Shown one piece after another: positions 43,735-55,661 of a stretch of DNA of 64,000 nt; positions within the stretch are counted from its first letter, which is position 1, and every line of letters begins with the position of its first letter. Source of the stretch: Bradyrhizobium sp. NP1 (GTDB taxonomy: Bacteria > Pseudomonadota > Alphaproteobacteria > Rhizobiales > Xanthobacteraceae); assembly GCF_030378205.1 (NCBI RefSeq), contig NZ_CP127385.1, positions 2,892,001 through 2,956,000 on the forward strand, written 5' to 3'. Below the pieces are notes generated by a model, which was not told the DNA's origin, did no database searches, and worked only from the letters and a program-made list of their open reading frames with translations. The position numbers and the translations under genes were made by a program.

Positions 43735-44628
43735 TTGATCGACAAGCTCGAACTTCTACTGGCGCTGGCCAAGGAGCGGCATTTCGGTAGGGCCGCGGAA
43801 GCCTGCGGCGTCACCCAGCCCACGATGTCGACGAGCCTGAAGCAGCTCGAGGAGTTCCTCGGCGTCATGCTGGTGCAGCGTGGCTCGCGGTTTCAGGGCT
43901 TCACGCCGGAGGGCGAGCGCGCGCTCGACTGGGCGCGGCGCATCGTCGGCGATGCGCGCGCGATGCGCCAGGAGATCAACGGGCTGAAGGACAAGCTGTC
44001 GGGCGAAATCCGGATCGCGGCGATCCCGACCGTGCTCGGCATGGTGGCGGCGCTGACGACGCCGTTCCGCGCGCGTCATCCCGATGTGCGGTTTCAGATC
44101 CGATCATGCACCTCGGCCGACGTGCTGGGGCTGCTCGAAAATCTCGAGGTCGATGCCGGGCTCACCTATATCGAGAACGAGCCGATCGGCAAGGTCCGCA
44201 CCATCCCGCTCTATAACGAAAGCTACCGGCTTTTGACGGCGCCCGATGCGATGTTCGGCGATCGCAAGGAGGTCACCTGGACGGAGGTCGGCCAGGTGCC
44301 GCTCTGCCTGCTGACGCCGGACATGCAGAACCGACGCATCATCGATCGCGCGCTGCGCTCGGTCGGCGCCGAGGCGACGCCGACGCTGACGTCGAACTCG
44401 CTGCTCGTGCTCTATACGCATGTGAAGACCGGGCGCTGGGCGAGCGTGATGCCGGCAAAGCTCGCCGAGACGCTCGGGCTGAAGGACACCGTCCGCAGCA
44501 TCCCGATCGTCGATCCCGTGGTCGACTATTCGATCGGCATGGTGATTCCGCAGCGCGATCCGATGACGCCGCTGATCGCAACCCTCGTGCAGATCGCGCG
44601 CGAGGTCGCGCCGACCTTGCGCTCGTAG
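43735..44628 (+). CDS. LysR-family regulator, probably of formate dehydrogenase
   Basis: A 297-residue LysR protein with a TTG start. The winged helix is at about 1-60 (AKERHFGRAAEACGVTQPTM) and the effector domain follows (GEIRIAAIPTVLGMVAAL). It is transcribed away from fdsG, the usual place of FdsR, which senses formate or a related signal; function is inferred from this position. It ends exactly where the convergent PAS kinase ends, leaving no room for a terminator. The start could be checked against a longer frame, but the TTG fits the family N-terminus well. Confidence 0.9.
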   Translation: MIDKLELLLALAKERHFGRAAEACGVTQPTMSTSLKQLEEFLGVMLVQRGSRFQGFTPEGERALDWARRIVGDARAMRQEINGLKDKLSGEIRIAAIPTVLGMVAALTTPFRARHPDVRFQIRSCTSADVLGLLENLEVDAGLTYIENEPIGKVRTIPLYNESYRLLTAPDAMFGDRKEVTWTEVGQVPLCLLTPDMQNRRIIDRALRSVGAEATPTLTSNSLLVLYTHVKTGRWASVMPAKLAETLGLKDTVRSIPIVDPVVDYSIGMVIPQRDPMTPLIATLVQIAREVAPTLRS

Positions 44629-46953
<2,325 letters not shown>

Positions 46954-47056
46954 GCCTTAGACCCCCACCGAATTGTTCTTGTACACCCGATTTGGAAGAA
47001 CCCCATGTGCTTCCGAATCACAGCGATTTGAATCCAGTTTTTGCGGCGTGTCGAGA

Positions 47057-47072
47057 GTCAACGAATCGTTAA
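47057..47072 (-). promoter_or_regulatory. CtrA-like site upstream of the PAS kinase
   Basis: On the - strand TTAACGATTCGTTGAC fits the CtrA consensus TTAA-N7-TTAAC with one mismatch (TTGA). It lies about 104 nt upstream of the PleC-type kinase start. A prediction only. Confidence 0.35.
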
Positions 47073-47143
47073 TGCGAAATAAATCTTATCCAACGCGTAA
47101 TCGTGAACGCGAAACTGAGTCCGAAACGGGAACGAGGCAGTAT

Positions 47144-48520
47144 CTAGCTGCGCGGCGGCTCGGTGTGGCTGATCACGCGCTTCACGCTCGGAAAGGCGCG
47201 GCGCAGCGCGCGCTCGATCCCATCGACGTTCTCGTGAACCCTGATCACGCTCATCGATGGCTCGGCGCGGCAGTGGAAGTTGACGATCTCGCCGGCCTCG
47301 GTGTCGCGGACGCGCACATTATGGATGTCGTGGATCGGGCTGTCGGCGGCAAATCGCGTCAGCGCGGCCTTGATGGTCTCGACTCGCTCGGGTGCGGCGT
47401 CGGTGCCGAACGGCAATTCCGGCTCCAGCGGCTCGACATGGGTGTCGACCTCGACGTCCTCGCCGAATTCCTCCCGGATGCTGGCCTCGAGCCGCTGGGT
47501 GACGGCGTGCGCGGCGGTGAGCGGCATCGCGCCGTCGACCTCGAGATCGATGCTGACGGTGAGCTTGCCGCCGAGGTCGTGCACGGTGACGTGATGCACC
47601 GCGAGCCCCGAATTGCGCGCGATCACCATGATGCGCTCGCGCACGGTTTCGTTGTTGCGGGCGACCGGCACGGTGGTGAAGGTGAGGTCGGCACCGCCCA
47701 GCGCCTTGCCGACGGCTTCTTCCGCCTTGCGCTTGATCTGGTCGACGCGGTCGATCGGCAGCGTGCGCGGCACCTCGACCACCGCATCGACGAAATGAGT
47801 GGGGCCCACCGTGCGCACGCGCAGCCGCTCGATGCCGACGACGCCGGGCACCGTGCGGATGGCGGCGTCGGCCTTCTCGGAGGCGCCTTCCGGCGCGCGG
47901 TCGAGCAGGGTTTCCACGGTCGCGCGCGTCATCTTCAGGCCCAGGAACCCGATCATGACGGCGACCGCGATGGCGGCTGCGGTGTCGCCCCACCAGAAGC
48001 CGAAGGCCGCGAGGATGAGGCCGGCGATCACCGCGAGGGAGCCGAGCACGTCGGAGGCGAAATGCAGCGCGTCGGCCGCGAGCGCCTGGCTCTTGGTTTC
48101 GCGCGCGGCGCGGTGCAGTGCGCCGGCGCGCCACCAGTTTACGGCGATGTCGATGACGAGCACGACGAAGGCGACGGCCGAGATGGTCGGCGGGGGCGCG
48201 CCCTCGCGGAGGCGGCTATAGGACTCGACCAAAATGCCGCCGGCGAGCACGTAGAGGAGTGCCGTCACGCCGAGCGCCGACAGGCTCTCGAACTTGCCAT
48301 GGCCGTAATGGTGTTCTTCATCCGCCGGGCGGTCTGAGATCCGCACCACCACCCAGGTGATGATGGTCGCGACCAGGTCGATCGAACTGTGCAAGGCCTC
48401 CGAGATCAGCGCCAGGCTGCCGATCATGACGCCGACCACGAACTTGGCCGCGGCCATGCTGCCGCTGGCGACGATCGAGATCGCCGCGACGGATGATTTG
48501 CTGGTGGAGGGACGGCTCAT
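47144..48520 (-). CDS. CDF-family cation efflux protein with extended cytoplasmic part
   Basis: A 458-residue cation diffusion facilitator with six membrane helices (about 10-215). Metal sites HSSID in TM2 and HFASD in TM5 indicate a Zn2+-type pump driven by H+. After TM6 the cytoplasmic part is about 240 residues instead of the usual 90, and reads as three consecutive ferredoxin-like dimerisation repeats (about 220-290, 295-370 and 375-450). The usual partner or metal is not evident from neighbours. It lies downstream of the PAS kinase's upstream region on the same strand, as a separate unit. Confidence 0.93.
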   Translation of the reverse strand: MSRPSTSKSSVAAISIVASGSMAAAKFVVGVMIGSLALISEALHSSIDLVATIITWVVVRISDRPADEEHHYGHGKFESLSALGVTALLYVLAGGILVESYSRLREGAPPPTISAVAFVVLVIDIAVNWWRAGALHRAARETKSQALAADALHFASDVLGSLAVIAGLILAAFGFWWGDTAAAIAVAVMIGFLGLKMTRATVETLLDRAPEGASEKADAAIRTVPGVVGIERLRVRTVGPTHFVDAVVEVPRTLPIDRVDQIKRKAEEAVGKALGGADLTFTTVPVARNNETVRERIMVIARNSGLAVHHVTVHDLGGKLTVSIDLEVDGAMPLTAAHAVTQRLEASIREEFGEDVEVDTHVEPLEPELPFGTDAAPERVETIKAALTRFAADSPIHDIHNVRVRDTEAGEIVNFHCRAEPSMSVIRVHENVDGIERALRRAFPSVKRVISHTEPPRS

Positions 48521-48635
48521 GGCCCGCGCTTTAGCAGGCCGTCACACGACATGAAAGTACGATGCGGGCACTGTCACCATGCATTCGCCAAGCCAACTGA
48601 GATTGCGAATTATTCCGATTTAGATTTTCCCGACA

Positions 48636-49604
48636 TCAAAGCGTCACGACGATCTTGCCGAGGTGCTTGTTGGCTTCCATGTGCGCAAACGCCTTGCCGA
48701 TATCGTCGAAGGCGAAGACCTTGTCGACCGGCAGCGCGAGCTTCCGGCTCTCCACCGCCGGCCAGATGTCCTTCTTGACGGCGTCGAAGATCGCGCGGAT
48801 CTCCTCGATCGTGCGGGTGCGGAAGGTCACGCCGACATAGGTGATGCGGCGCACGGCATGCAGGTCGAAATTGAACTCGGCGCGGGTGCCGCCGAGCCGG
48901 CCGACATTGACGATGCGACCCTTGATCTTGGTCGCCGCAAGATTCTGGCTCGCGACCTTGCCCGAAACCTGATCGACGATCAGGTCGACGCCTTCGCCGC
49001 CGGTCGCGTTCAGCACCTGATCGACCCAGCCGGGATCGGAGGAATCGATCGCGAGATCGGCGCCGAATTCCTTCAGGCGGCCGCGGCGCATCGCATCGGT
49101 CGAGGAGCCGATCACGGGCTTCGCGCCCTTGAGGGTGGCGATCTGCATCGCCATCAGGCCGACGCCGGAGCTCGCGCCCTGGATCAGGACGCTCTGTCCG
49201 GCCTGCAGGCGGCCTTCGGTAACGACCGCATTGTGCATGGTGGCGAGCGCGACGGGGAGGGTGGCCGCCTCCGGAAAGCTCATTGCGGCGGGTATCTTGA
49301 ACAGCCGGCCGTGATCGGCGAGCGCATACTCGGCAAAGGCGGCCGCGCCCGAACCCATGACGCGGTCGCCGATGGCGACGCCCTTGGCCTCCGGTCCGAG
49401 CTCGGCGACCTCGCCGGCCCATTCCATGCCGAGAACGCTGCCGACCCCGCCGGCGCTGCCGTGCCGGTGGCCCTTGGTCATGCCGAGGTCGGCGCGGTTG
49501 AGGCCGCAGGCGCGCACGCGCACCAGCACTTGCGTGCCCTTCGGCGCGGGGCGGGCGACATCGGCAATAGCCGGGCCATCGGGACCGTAGATATAGGCTC
49601 TCAT
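48636..49604 (-). CDS. Zinc-independent MDR-family quinone oxidoreductase
   Basis: A 322-residue member of the medium-chain dehydrogenase/reductase family. The GroES-like part (1-125) lacks the zinc-binding cysteines; the Rossmann domain has the NADPH site QGASSGVGLMAMQIA near 145-160. Such proteins reduce quinones or enones. It follows the nitronate monooxygenase gene by 23 nt and is likely co-transcribed with it. Substrate unknown. Confidence 0.9.
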   Translation of the reverse strand: MRAYIYGPDGPAIADVARPAPKGTQVLVRVRACGLNRADLGMTKGHRHGSAGGVGSVLGMEWAGEVAELGPEAKGVAIGDRVMGSGAAAFAEYALADHGRLFKIPAAMSFPEAATLPVALATMHNAVVTEGRLQAGQSVLIQGASSGVGLMAMQIATLKGAKPVIGSSTDAMRRGRLKEFGADLAIDSSDPGWVDQVLNATGGEGVDLIVDQVSGKVASQNLAATKIKGRIVNVGRLGGTRAEFNFDLHAVRRITYVGVTFRTRTIEEIRAIFDAVKKDIWPAVESRKLALPVDKVFAFDDIGKAFAHMEANKHLGKIVVTL

Positions 49605-49627
49605 GGTTTCATCCCCGCTGCTGATGT

Positions 49628-51562
<1,935 letters not shown>

Positions 51563-51566
<4 letters not shown>

Positions 51567-52588
51567 GCGAGAGCAGGGGTAGGGGCCTTCGCCGTGGCCT
51601 GCTGGATCATGCCGTCGTAGAGGCCGGCGATCTTCGCCCGCTGCGCGACCAGCGCCAGCACGGTGTCGAGCGCCGGCGTCGGAATGCTGGTGAGGCGTCC
51701 CATCTCCTGCACGACGGTCACCAGCGGATCGATCTCCATCGGGCGGCCGCGCTCGAGATCCTGCAGCATCGAGGTCTTGTGCGCGCCGACCTTGCGCGCG
51801 CCTTCGATGCGGCGTTCGACATCGACGCGGAACGCCACGCCGAAGGTCTCGGCGATCGCCTGGGCTTCCAGCATGATCGCCTTCGACAGTGCGCGCGTCT
51901 CGGGGTTGGAGCAGATCACGTCCAGCGTCGCATGGGTGAGCGCGCTGATCGGGTTGAGGCAGACATTGCCCCACAGCTTCAGCCAGATCTCGTCGCGGAT
52001 GCGGTCGAGTACCGGCGCCTTCATGCCGGCCGCGACGAGGAGTTCGGCCAGCCGTTTGACGTCGGCGGTGGTCTCGCCGGAGGGTTCGCCCAGCGGGAAC
52101 TGGTTGCCATAGACATGGCGGATCACGCCGGGGGCCTCGATCTCGGTCGCGGGATAGACGATGCAGCCGATCGCGCGCTCGGGTCCGATCTCGCGCCACT
52201 GGCGGCCGCCGGGATCGATGCTTTCCAGCGTCGCGCCCTCATGGCGGCCGCCATGCTTGTAGAAGTACCAATAGGGAATGCCGTTGACTGCGGTGACGAC
52301 GCGGGTGCGACCTCCCAGCAGTGGCTGCATCTGATCGAGCACGCCGGTGATCGAGTGCGCCTTCAGGCAGATGATGACGTAGTCCTGCACGCCGAGTTCG
52401 GCCGGATTGTCGGTGCAGCGCGGCCGCACCACATGCGTCTCGCCGCCGACCAGGAGCTTCAGCCCGTTCGCGCGCATGGCGGCCAGATGCGGGCCGCGCG
52501 CCACCAGGCTGACCTCGGCGCCGGCCCGCGCTAGCTGAACACCGAGATATCCGCCGATCGCGCCGGCGCCATAGATGCAGATCTTCAT
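51563..52588 (-). CDS. 2-dehydropantoate 2-reductase family protein
   Basis: A 341-residue protein of the PanE/ApbA family, with an N-terminal NADP-binding Rossmann motif (GAGAIGGYLGVQLARAGAEV), the conserved Lys in CLKAHS and an all-helical C-terminal domain with KLWGNVCLNPISALT. It could make pantoate, but the FAH-type neighbour suggests a role in a degradation pathway instead. First gene of a two-gene unit with the FAH protein. It is slightly longer than typical PanE. Confidence 0.9.
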
Positions 52589-52706
52589 CGCAGTCCCTCG
52601 ACGTCAGGGGTGAAGTTCGGCACGCATCGACCCGCTGCTTCGGCGCAACAGGCCGAAGCAGGGAGGAAAGCCATGCGTAATGAAGGCGCCCCGGCGGGGC
52701 GTTGCG

Positions 52707-53132
52707 TCAGGCCGCCTTGGGCGCGCCGCTTGCAGCCTCGTCGAAGGCGGCGGACACGTCGCGCATGCTGATCACGCCCGCGAGTGCAAAATTATCGATC
52801 ACCGGCAGATGGCGGATGTGATGCACCTTCATCAGGTGGCGGACGTGCTCCAGCGTATCCGACGACGAGCAGGCGACGAGGCGCTGCACCGGGACCAGCT
52901 GCGAGACCTTGAGGTTGACGCCAGCGGCGCCGTGTTCGGCGATCGCGCGCACCACGTCGCGTTCGGTGAACATGCCGACCGCGGTGTTACCCTCGGAGCG
53001 GACAACGTCCTTGACCACGAGCGCGCTGATATTGTTGGCGCGCATCAATTGCGCGGCAATGCCCACGGTCTCATTCATTCGCACCGTCACCACGCGCGGC
53101 GTCTTCCTGCGCAGGATGTCTCCGACTTGCAT
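52707..53132 (-). CDS. CBS-pair protein
   Basis: A 141-residue protein composed almost entirely of two CBS domains (about 10-65 and 75-128), with the patterns ALVVKDV, VGMFTERDVVRA and HLPVIDNFALAGVISMRDV. Stand-alone CBS pairs bind adenosine nucleotides or other ligands and act as energy sensors. It lies alone on the - strand. The region upstream carries an inverted repeat at 53181-53199. Confidence 0.93.
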   Translation of the reverse strand: MQVGDILRRKTPRVVTVRMNETVGIAAQLMRANNISALVVKDVVRSEGNTAVGMFTERDVVRAIAEHGAAGVNLKVSQLVPVQRLVACSSSDTLEHVRHLMKVHHIRHLPVIDNFALAGVISMRDVSAAFDEAASGAPKAA

Positions 53133-53494
53133 CGCAACCTCCTTTGATCGGCATTGTGGATCACCATGACGGCTATTAGATTGGTATACATTATGCCAAT
53201 TGTCAATTTGGTCGCGAATAGTTTTTTGGCCGTGCCTGGCTAAGAAAGCGGCAGTATTATTGACGTTCCGTGCCAGGCGGGCGAGGGCGGGTTTTGGCCT
53301 TACAGCGCTTTGAAGCCGTGGCCCAGCCGCCGTGGTATTTGGGATACAATAATTGGCGGCGCGCCCGCGATGGTCGGCGATGCTCGCGGCTTCCGAAAGG
53401 GAAGCCGCAAATTGCCAACGGGAAAAGTTAGATCATCTCGCAGTGAGAATAGCGGCGGCCATTCGAGCAGCGCGAGTATGCGGCAGCGCGAATG
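53133..53494. other. Intergenic region with operator-like dyad
   Basis: These 362 bases hold a dyad (53181-53199) next to the CBS gene and a hairpin GCGGCTTCC/GGAAGCCGC at 53386-53408, about 90 nt after the small secreted gene's stop. No gene is evident. Confidence 0.5.
53181..53199. promoter_or_regulatory. Inverted repeat upstream of CBS gene
   Basis: TTGGTATACATTATGCCAA is an imperfect dyad (TTGGtAT...ATgCCAA) about 49 bp upstream of the CBS-protein start. On the - strand a TTGACA lies next to it (53201-53206), so it may overlap the promoter. GntR-family operators have this look. Confidence 0.45.
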
Positions 53495-53776
53495 TCAGAA
53501 CGCATTCCTAAATTGCGCGAGATAGTCGGCGCTGCCATAGGCCCACATGGGCTCATCACATTGTTGTGGGCCTTGATCGTTGATGCAGGCGAAGCTCCAG
53601 GGCGGAGCTGCGATCTCGCGGCCCTCGATCCCGTATCCCTGCGACCAATTGTCAACCGTCGGTCGAGTGCCGACCTGCGCTTGATAGCTGCTTCTGTTGG
53701 TTCGCACGTGAGCTGCGGCTTGCGTCGCGAAAGTTGGCACAAGCAGTAACGCAGCCAGAAGGCATGTGATCTTCAT
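53495..53776 (-). CDS. Small secreted protein of the CDxPxWxYGS family
   Basis: A 93-residue protein from ATG 53776, with AAGGAAG upstream as ribosome-binding site; the much longer open frame is not credible. A signal peptide (MKITCLLAALLLVPTFATQAAA) is followed by a polar stretch and a conserved C-terminal block GREIAAPPWSFACINDQGPQ then CDEPMWAYGS. The two cysteines probably form a disulfide. A paralogue (54156-54407) shares this block and another (60437-60739) its end. No function is known to me. Confidence 0.75.
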   Translation of the reverse strand: MKITCLLAALLLVPTFATQAAAHVRTNRSSYQAQVGTRPTVDNWSQGYGIEGREIAAPPWSFACINDQGPQQCDEPMWAYGSADYLAQFRNAF

Positions 53777-54155
53777 CGTTCGCTTCCTTGATTGAGCCTC
53801 GCGCCAGCGGCGGCATGTCAGTCTCTGCAGGGATGACCGACATTGGAGGCTGGATATTTCCCGATCACGCGAATGTTCGGCAGTCTTGCAAGTCTGTTGC
53901 GAGTAAGTCTGTTGCGAGGAGGCAGATAGCGCCGATGCACATCGGGTGGACGACCGACGGGTGCGCACCACGCCATCCACGGGGCAGCCGCGGTTCGAGG
54001 CGCTTCCACTCCGCGTCGCTCAACTAAAGTTGCTTGCGCATCAAGGCCTCCTCGAATCGGAGGCTTTGAATCACGATTGAGCTCGCGTCAGAATCCTTGC
54101 TGAGTACGAACCCCAGCAGACATTGACCGCTGGCTTTATCCGGCCCGCCTCCGCA
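53777..54155. other. Intergenic region with tandem repeat and hairpin
   Basis: These 379 bases lie between the two small secreted genes. A 14-bp unit aagtctgttgcgag occurs twice with period 15 (53890-53918), and a hairpin GCCTCC/GGAGGC with loop TCGAATC lies at 54046-54064. No further gene is evident. Confidence 0.5.
53890..53918. repeat. 15-bp-period tandem repeat
   Basis: aagtctgttgcgag occurs at 53890-53903 and again at 53905-53918, separated by one base. It lies 114 bp upstream of the secreted gene that ends at 53495. Confidence 0.75.
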
Positions 54156-54407
54156 TCAAAAGGCACTCCTGTATCGCGACACTGCCGCAGGACTGCCGTA
54201 GACCCAGACGGGCTGGTCGCATTTGCTGGGACCCTGATCTGTCATGCAGGCAGCGCTCCAGCTTGGTGCCGCAACCTCGCGACCGGTTTCTGACGGGGTG
54301 TTGAAGGTGCCGACTGCTTCACGCGCACTGGCGGGGCCGATGAACGACACTGCCAGCAGCATCGAAGTCACCAGCAACGTGGCAAACGAAAAAGATGTCT
54401 TGATCAT
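54156..54407 (-). CDS. Small secreted protein of the CDxPxWxYGS family
   Basis: An 83-residue protein from ATG 54407, with a strong AGGAGGT Shine-Dalgarno sequence just upstream. A signal peptide (MIKTSFSFATLLVTSMLLAV ending near ASA) precedes the family block GREVAAPSWSAACMTDQGPS and CDQPVWVYGSPAA. It is the closest relative of the neighbouring 93-residue protein, so the pair looks like a tandem duplication. Function unknown; the export signal and disulfide-type cysteines point to the periplasm or outside. Confidence 0.8.
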   Translation of the reverse strand: MIKTSFSFATLLVTSMLLAVSFIGPASAREAVGTFNTPSETGREVAAPSWSAACMTDQGPSKCDQPVWVYGSPAAVSRYRSAF

Positions 54408-54895
54408 TGTGAACCTCCTGTTTCGCAATTCAGGTAGGTCGAGCCGATCGCACGGACCATTAAACGGATCGTGAGAAGCTATAAATTCGGATTTAATGAC
54501 TCTCGCAAGCAAGCTGCGAGATCGCGGCGCCGCGGAAGTGAAGCGGCTCCGTGGCTCGTTTTCGAGGCTGCCTCAGGAGGCTGGCTTGGACGTCGGGCTC
54601 GGCGAGCGAACGAAACCCGCCATGCCATGTTCCACGTCGTCGGCGGCAGGTAGGCGCCGGCACGATCGACGGCCAGGCCAGCCGGGTCTGCGATGGGCGT
54701 GATCGTCTGCGTCAAGAAGACGTGCAACATCTTGGACCATGCCTGAGGGGGTACTAAGCCTGTGAAAGGCATTGACGGCAATTGTGCTTGTCGCGATGCT
54801 TATGCTGCCGTTATTGAGTTCGCTCGCGCCGCGCGCGAACGACTATTTGCGGAGTGTGAAGCAAAGGAACATTCAGGCGGGGCGCGCGTCGGCCG
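54408..54895. other. Intergenic region, nothing clear
   Basis: These 488 bases contain the promoter side of the 83-residue secreted gene and open frames on both strands. One (from TTG 54772) has a hydrophobic N-terminus but runs into the YkgJ-type gene in another frame and has no ribosome-binding site. I see no convincing gene. Confidence 0.5.
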
Positions 54896-55363
54896 ATGCA
54901 AAGCGGAAAGGCGAGAGACTGCGGCGACTGCACCGCTTGCTGCGGTGGTGCGCTGCGCATCGAGGTGCGCGGCCATGAGGTCCGCCCGGGCAAGCCGTGT
55001 CCCTTCCGCATCGCGCATGGTTGCTCGATCTATGACGAGCGCCCGCAGCATCCTTGCCGCGAGTTCGTGTGCGGTTGGTTGGTCGCCTCAAGCCCGCTGC
55101 CTGATTGGATGCGGCCCGACAAATCGGACCTGATCCTGCTCCCCGCCAACTTCGTCTGGCGCAACCTTCCTGTCGATGTCGCGGTGGCAGTCGGCTCCGC
55201 GCCGAAGATGAAGGCGCTCGATTGGCTGAAGCGGTTCAGCATCGAGCGACGCAGATGCTTGATGTACCAGATCGACAACGAGTGGTTTGCGTTCGGGCCG
55301 CCGGCTTTCCAGGCGGAAATCGTGGAACGCATCCAGCGCGGCGATACTGCATGGACAGACTAG
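54896..55363 (+). CDS. YkgJ-type cysteine-cluster protein
   Basis: A 155-residue soluble protein. The N-terminal half has the cysteine cluster CGDCTACCGG, CPFRIAHGCSIY and PCREFVCGW, a spacing typical of YkgJ-family proteins that probably bind a metal or Fe-S centre. The second half has no recognised motif. The ATG lies within a short open stretch lacking a strong ribosome-binding site, so the start could shift slightly. It is unrelated in detail to the UPF0260 protein at 8213, though both carry CxxCxxCC-type clusters. Confidence 0.8.
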   Translation: MQSGKARDCGDCTACCGGALRIEVRGHEVRPGKPCPFRIAHGCSIYDERPQHPCREFVCGWLVASSPLPDWMRPDKSDLILLPANFVWRNLPVDVAVAVGSAPKMKALDWLKRFSIERRRCLMYQIDNEWFAFGPPAFQAEIVERIQRGDTAWTD

Positions 55364-55540
55364 AGCGGGACCGCGCGCTCCCGCGTTCCTCGCATGCAAC
55401 TTCTGGTTAGTAAAATGGCCGTCCAGCATGCCGTCTTGGTTGCCGCGCCCTATGCGGGAACTGATGCCAGGCTTCCACTAGACTGACGTCAAAGTGCGAC
55501 ATTTTGCTGCACCGCAGCAGTACTCCTGTACCATTTTTGT

Positions 55541-55572
55541 AACAGGGTTACGGAAAGTTCATTAACCCTGTT
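55541..55572. promoter_or_regulatory. Perfect 10-bp inverted repeat upstream of porin
   Basis: AACAGGGTTA (55541-55550) is matched exactly by TAACCCTGTT (55563-55572) with a 12-nt spacer, centred about 105 bp before the porin ATG. Either an operator dyad or an mRNA hairpin near the transcript start. Confidence 0.6.
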
Positions 55573-55661
55573 GAGAGGGCTTCCGCTTGGCATCTGGCAT
55601 ATCTTAGGCTCGCCTCGCCCGAAAGTTGAGTCGGCTTCGTAAGGGTGGGGGAAAAAGCGCA

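Noticed and set aside
48551..48778. Short frame starting with a zinc-ribbon-like MKVRCGHCHHAF
   Set aside because: It runs antisense into the MDR oxidoreductase gene and soon becomes Arg/Pro-rich; the cysteines look accidental.
54772..54978. Hydrophobic TTG-started frame before the YkgJ-type gene
   Set aside because: No ribosome-binding site, and it overlaps the YkgJ gene in another frame with an Arg-rich tail.
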